A DNA stretch of 56,545 bases. Source: Acidobacteriota bacterium (GTDB lineage: Bacteria; Acidobacteriota; Terriglobia; Terriglobales; Acidobacteriaceae). Within the stretch, counting starts at the first letter, position 1; each line of letters starts with the position of its first letter. The stretch spans positions 1-56,545 of the forward strand of contig JAFDVV010000011.1 in assembly GCA_018268775.1 (NCBI GenBank), written 5' to 3'. The notes beneath the pieces were generated by a model. The model did not search any database and was not told where the DNA came from. It worked only from the letters and a program-made list of their open reading frames with translations. The position numbers and the translations under genes were made by a program. Below are positions 52,966 to 56,545 of the stretch, one piece after another.

Positions 52966-54771
52966 ATGATGGATCGCCTCAAACCCCTCAACCCCTACCT
53001 GCGGCGATACTGGAAGTCCCTCGCCTGGGGCGGCGCTGCCGTCATCTTCTACAACGTCATCAAGGTGCTGGTGCCCATCGTCATCGGCCACGCAGTCGAC
53101 GATATGCGTCATGGCGTCACCGAGCAGAAGATACTCTTCCACGCACTTCGTCTGCTTCTCGTTGCGGGATGTTCGGCAGTCTTCCTCTACATCACTCGCC
53201 AGGTCATCATCGGGGCTTCGCGCGAGATCGAGTTCGATCTTCGCAACGACCTCTTCAGCAATCTCGAACGCCAGTCTCCGGAGTTCTACCATACGCATCG
53301 CACCGGCGACATCATGGCCCGCACGACAAACGACCTCAACGCCGTCCGTCAACTGCTTGGGCCGGCCATCATGTACAGCGCCAACACGCTCGTCTTCACC
53401 TGCGCCGCGCTGCCCTTCATGTATCGCATCAGCCCCAGACTGACGTTCTTCGCCTTTGTACCCATGCCTGCGGCATCGGTGCTCGTTCAGTACTTCGGCA
53501 ACCGCATTCACCGCCGGTTCGAGCGCATACAGGCAATGTTCTCCGACATCTCGGCCAAGGCGCAGGAGAACTTCTCTGGCGCGCGGCTCATTCGCGCCTT
53601 CGCACAGGAGGAAGCGGAGATTGCTTCCTTTGAAGAAGCAAACAAGGAGTACATACGCCGCAGCCTCCATCTCGTCCGCCTGATGGCAATGCTCTGGCCC
53701 ACGCTTGAGTTTGTGCTTGGACTATCGCTGATGATCACGCTCTGGGTCGGCGGTCACGAGGTTGTGCAACATCGCATTTCGCTTGGGGAATTTGCCAGCT
53801 TCAACGTCTACATGGTGCAACTCATCTGGCCGATCATCGCTGTAGGCTGGGTTGTCAACCTCTTCCAGCGAGGAACCGCGTCGGTTGTTCGCATCGACGA
53901 GTTGCTCAAACAGAAGCCCTCGATCGCAGACGATCCCGCGCTGCTCGCCCGCTACCCCCAGCGCAGCGCTTCCTACATGGACTCCAAGGCCAACGCCTCG
54001 TCTCTTCCGACGTGTGGCATACAGGGCAGCGTGGAGCTTCGCAACCTCAACTTTGCATATCCGGGAGGACCATCCGTCCTTCACGATATCAACCTTCATA
54101 TCCCCGCTGGGACATCGCTCGCGATCGTAGGCCCAACCGGATCCGGCAAGTCGACTCTGGTCTCACTCATCCCGCGCCTTGAAGACGCTGCACCCGGTAT
54201 GGTCCTCATCGACGGCGAACCGATCCGTTCGTTCCCGCTTGCCGAGCTTCGTGCCAGCATTGGCTTCGTACCGCAGGAGACGTTCCTCTTCTCCGACACG
54301 ATCCGTCATAACATCAGCTTCGGCACACCCGAAGCGAGCGATCGGCAGATTGAAGAGGCGGCGCTGATTGCCCACATCCGCACTGAGATTCTCGAATTCC
54401 CACGCGGCTTCGACACCATGGTCGGTGAACGCGGCGTCACGCTCTCCGGCGGCCAGAAACAGCGCACCGCGATTGCCCGCGCGGTCGTCCGCGACCCGCG
54501 CGTCCTCATCCTCGACGACGCGCTGGCCTCGGTCGACACCTACACCGAAGAACGCATCCTCTCCGGCCTCGCGAACGTCATGGAAGGGCGAACGACCATC
54601 TTCATCTCTCACCGCATCTCAACCGCTCGCAACGCAGACCGCATCGCAGTGCTGGTGAACGGCCGCATCGCCGAGTTGGGAACGCACGATGAATTGATCG
54701 CGCGGAATGGCTACTACACCGGCCTGTTCGAAAAGCAGCGGCTTGAAGAGGAGATCTCCGTCGCCAACTGA
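52966..54771 (+). CDS. ABC exporter half-transporter with degenerate catalytic site
   Basis: Fused membrane and ATPase half-transporter of 601 residues, like MsbA or MdlA. About six helices fill residues 20-300. The nucleotide domain has Walker A GPTGSGKST (389-397), Q-loop Gln437, signature LSGGQ (493-497), Walker B VLILD (513-517) and H-loop His549. The residue after Walker B, normally catalytic Glu, is Asp518 (codon 54517-54519) in ILDDALASVD. This change is typical of one subunit of heterodimeric exporters, where the partner carries the active site. No partner gene lies next to it here. Confidence 0.9.
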   Translation: MMDRLKPLNPYLRRYWKSLAWGGAAVIFYNVIKVLVPIVIGHAVDDMRHGVTEQKILFHALRLLLVAGCSAVFLYITRQVIIGASREIEFDLRNDLFSNLERQSPEFYHTHRTGDIMARTTNDLNAVRQLLGPAIMYSANTLVFTCAALPFMYRISPRLTFFAFVPMPAASVLVQYFGNRIHRRFERIQAMFSDISAKAQENFSGARLIRAFAQEEAEIASFEEANKEYIRRSLHLVRLMAMLWPTLEFVLGLSLMITLWVGGHEVVQHRISLGEFASFNVYMVQLIWPIIAVGWVVNLFQRGTASVVRIDELLKQKPSIADDPALLARYPQRSASYMDSKANASSLPTCGIQGSVELRNLNFAYPGGPSVLHDINLHIPAGTSLAIVGPTGSGKSTLVSLIPRLEDAAPGMVLIDGEPIRSFPLAELRASIGFVPQETFLFSDTIRHNISFGTPEASDRQIEEAALIAHIRTEILEFPRGFDTMVGERGVTLSGGQKQRTAIARAVVRDPRVLILDDALASVDTYTEERILSGLANVMEGRTTIFISHRISTARNADRIAVLVNGRIAELGTHDELIARNGYYTGLFEKQRLEEEISVAN

Positions 54772-54777
54772 TCGTCG

Positions 54778-55242
54778 CTAAGCGGACCATGCGGCCGAGG
54801 TCCGCTCGCTCACGGCTTCTATTACTGCCGGTGCAACGAAACGCTCTTCACGTGTCCGCAGCTCACGAGGCAGCACGCGGCCAGCCTCGGGATCGCGCGC
54901 CGCAATGACCCAGGCCTCGCGGACGCTGCGCACACACTGAATGACCTCTTCCATCTTCTCGCGCGAGTTGGAATGCGATGCCTCCAGCGTCATCGTAAAG
55001 ACCGCCGCATAAAAATCGTTCAGCGAAACTGCCGTCTCGCCGCCGAGGTCCATCCGCAGCCGCGCTTGAAGGTACATCACAATGTCGAGCGCCTTCTTTA
55101 CCGAGATTCGTCGACCGCTCACATCGCCCTCGTCGATACAGGCCATCGCCTGATACAGAAAGCGGACCAGCCCGTTGTACAGCGCCAGAACAAGTTCCAC
55201 GCCCGTGGCGCCCGCCAGCGATTGTTCCTGATAGCTCGTCAT
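54778..55242 (-). CDS. fliS: Flagellar export chaperone FliS
   Basis: Cytoplasmic chaperone of 154 residues that binds flagellin and keeps it unfolded for export. From the ATG at 55242 the product opens MTSYQEQSLAGATGVELVLALYNGLVRFLYQA, the FliS signature, and continues with the helical MTLEASHSNSREKMEEVIQCVRSVREAW. AGAGGGAAG lies directly upstream. The frame stays open to 55347, but that stretch overlaps fliD and has no FliS character. It follows fliD by 7 bp, the common order in flagellar clusters. The C-terminal tail of about 40 residues is rich in Arg and Ala. Confidence 0.87.
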   Translation of the reverse strand: MTSYQEQSLAGATGVELVLALYNGLVRFLYQAMACIDEGDVSGRRISVKKALDIVMYLQARLRMDLGGETAVSLNDFYAAVFTMTLEASHSNSREKMEEVIQCVRSVREAWVIAARDPEAGRVLPRELRTREERFVAPAVIEAVSERTSAAWSA

Positions 55243-55249
55243 CTTCCCT

Positions 55250-56545
55250 CTATCCGTTTGAATTGTTGTAGCCGGTGATCGCGTTGTACATCTGGTTGAT
55301 CTGATTGAGCTGGTCGGGAAGCGACTGCAGAATCTCGTTGGCCGCATTGAGTTGCGTCGTCAACCTTGCTTTGTCCGCGGCGATCCGCGTCTCCTGCGTT
55401 GCGATGTTGCCGTTCAGCGATGCCTCCTGCGCGGAGTTCTGCTGTAGCGCCAGATAGATTGCGCCAGTCGTGAACGTGCTGCTGAGACCGTTGAGCGCCT
55501 TTGTCAGCGTCTGCCCAAAGCCTCCGGCGTTCTGTAGAAAGCCTTCAACATCGGAGAAGTTTGCGTTGAGAGAGGCCTGGAGGCTCCCTGTATCCAACGT
55601 CAGTTTTCCGTCCTGGCCCACCGAGAGGCCCAACTGGGAGAGATTGCTGATGGAGCCGCTCGCCGCGCCGCCAAGCAGAGCTGTAGACAGTTGATTTTGG
55701 ATCAGCGCCAGCGTCGGGTCTCCGTATAAGGGCTGCGCATTGCCGTTGGAGTCCTTGCCTTCCTGTGTTTTGATGTCCGTCACGACCGCGTTGTACGCGG
55801 TCACGAGGGTGCTCATCGCCTGCTCGATCGAGCTGTTGTTGTTCGTAATCTGGACCTGCACCGGCTGCGCCGAACCCGAAGTCGAGAGCAGTTGAAACGT
55901 TACTCCGGGAATGACATTGGAGACCGTGTTGGAGGATGTCGTTACATCGAGCCCATCGATATTCAGACTCGCATCCTTGCCTTGCTGGCCTTGCTGAAAT
56001 GCAACGGTGCTCGCGGTGCTCGTGTCCGTCAGCGTGCCACCAAGAGTTATCTGTCCGGCGGCGCCGCTTGTAGCGCTCACCAGCGAGAGACGCGATCCAC
56101 TGGTGTCCGTGATGACGCTGGCGCGCACCCCCATGGAGGCGGCGTTGATCGCGGCGGCCAGCGACGTGAGAGTATTGCTGGAACTGTCGATCGTGATGCT
56201 CTGCTGTGCCCCGCTGCCGACCTGGATCGTCAGCGTGCCGCTCAATGTATCGCTGGCGTTGGCGATCGCAGCCGAGTACGTCGATGACGTCTGCGCCAGA
56301 GAGTTCACCAGAATCGAATGGCTTCCCGCAGCAGCGGCCGGCGTCGCCGAACTAAGCGCTACAACATTCGTGTCCGAACTGGATCCCTGCTTCGAGGCGA
56401 ACACGCCGCTGAAGTCGGTCAGCGCCTGCAGAGCCGTGCTCAATGTCGAAAGGTCCGCCCCCAGCCCACTCAGCGCAGTGTCCTGGGCTTTTAGTGCGGT
56501 CAACTGGTTCTTCCACGGCGTCTCTACGGCCTGCTCGATCGCAAT
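55250..56545 (-). CDS. fliD: Flagellar filament cap protein FliD (5' end beyond window)
   Basis: Hook-associated protein 2, which caps the growing flagellar filament and helps flagellin polymerise. About 431 residues are visible; the reading frame is open through the right edge, so the start lies outside (the edge sequence encodes IAIEQAVETPWKNQLTALKAQ, typical of residues 20-45). The centre is rich in Ser, Thr, Ala and Gly and lacks Cys, as expected of exported filament parts. The C-terminus ANEILQSLPDQLNQINQMYNAITGYN is the coiled FliD end. It is followed by fliS. Confidence 0.92.
   Translation of the reverse strand: MAIEQAVETPWKNQLTALKAQDTALSGLGADLSTLSTALQALTDFSGVFASKQGSSSDTNVVALSSATPAAAAGSHSILVNSLAQTSSTYSAAIANASDTLSGTLTIQVGSGAQQSITIDSSSNTLTSLAAAINAASMGVRASVITDTSGSRLSLVSATSGAAGQITLGGTLTDTSTASTVAFQQGQQGKDASLNIDGLDVTTSSNTVSNVIPGVTFQLLSTSGSAQPVQVQITNNNSSIEQAMSTLVTAYNAVVTDIKTQEGKDSNGNAQPLYGDPTLALIQNQLSTALLGGAASGSISNLSQLGLSVGQDGKLTLDTGSLQASLNANFSDVEGFLQNAGGFGQTLTKALNGLSSTFTTGAIYLALQQNSAQEASLNGNIATQETRIAADKARLTTQLNAANEILQSLPDQLNQINQMYNAITGYNNSNG

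Noticed and set aside
52657..53670. 337-codon minus-strand frame across the FKBP end and ABC exporter start
   Set aside because: It spans two clear genes and their promoter gap, and has no motif.

Overview
The window looks like a chromosomal segment of an Acidobacteriota bacterium, most likely Terriglobia/Acidobacteriaceae. The pointers are an ADOP-type duplicated permease paired with a PadR regulator, an acidobacterial VWFA-related protein, an Oar-like TonB-dependent receptor with an N-terminal carboxypeptidase-regulatory domain, a fused LptF-LptG permease and several Tat-exported sugar-processing proteins. Coding is dense and evenly GC-rich. There are many 4-14 bp gene overlaps and several GTG/TTG starts. 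I see no insertion sequence, phage gene, CRISPR array or rRNA.

Region by region. (1) 1-3.4 kb, minus strand: an L-arabinose block (araB, araD) led by a secreted SGNH/GDSL esterase, with a strong inverted-repeat operator upstream; a divergent HGSNAT-like membrane acyltransferase follows. (2) 4.5-13.8 kb: a five-gene minus-strand operon (TonB receptor, class III aminotransferase, dihaem cytochrome c, PQQ dehydrogenase, MFS carrier) with a divergent IclR regulator. It reads as one uptake-and-oxidation module. The PQQ enzyme carries the Asp-x-Asp signature of lanthanide-dependent enzymes. (3) 13.9-25.5 kb: a Tat-exported DUF2264 protein, then a seven-gene minus-strand operon (atypical epimerase/dehydratase, DHDPS-family aldolase, sodium:solute symporter, IclR regulator, neutral-ceramidase-fold protein lacking the known nucleophile, galactonate-dehydratase-type enolase, SDR). 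Divergent from it are an MBL-fold hydrolase and a secreted Gfo/Idh/MocA protein. Together they look like an undescribed route for a sugar acid or related compound. (4) 25.5-28.7 kb: gamma-glutamyltransferase plus a Tat-exported Gfo/Idh/MocA oxidoreductase. (5) 28.8-32.1 kb: katG with a strong terminator and divergent oxyR. (6) 32.1-36.5 kb: a Tat-exported sulfatase and a GH95 alpha-L-fucosidase flanking a tRNA-Asn. (7) 36.5-42.1 kb: an alpha/beta hydrolase, a small membrane protein, and a translationally coupled pair of a VWFA protein and a 1056-residue secreted protein of unknown function. (8) 42.6-46.7 kb: a fatty acid desaturase, a four-repeat DUF3011 secreted protein and a two-component system. 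(9) 46.7-54.8 kb: PadR/ADOP, fused LptFG, an FKBP isomerase and an ABC exporter with a degenerate catalytic position. (10) 54.8-56.5 kb: fliS and the start of a flagellar cluster (fliD runs off the window).

The richest targets are the two catabolic operons in regions 2 and 3. Both have their own IclR regulator and transporter, and both contain enzymes whose active-site residues depart from the textbook family pattern. All family assignments are by eye from the sequence; no database search was run.
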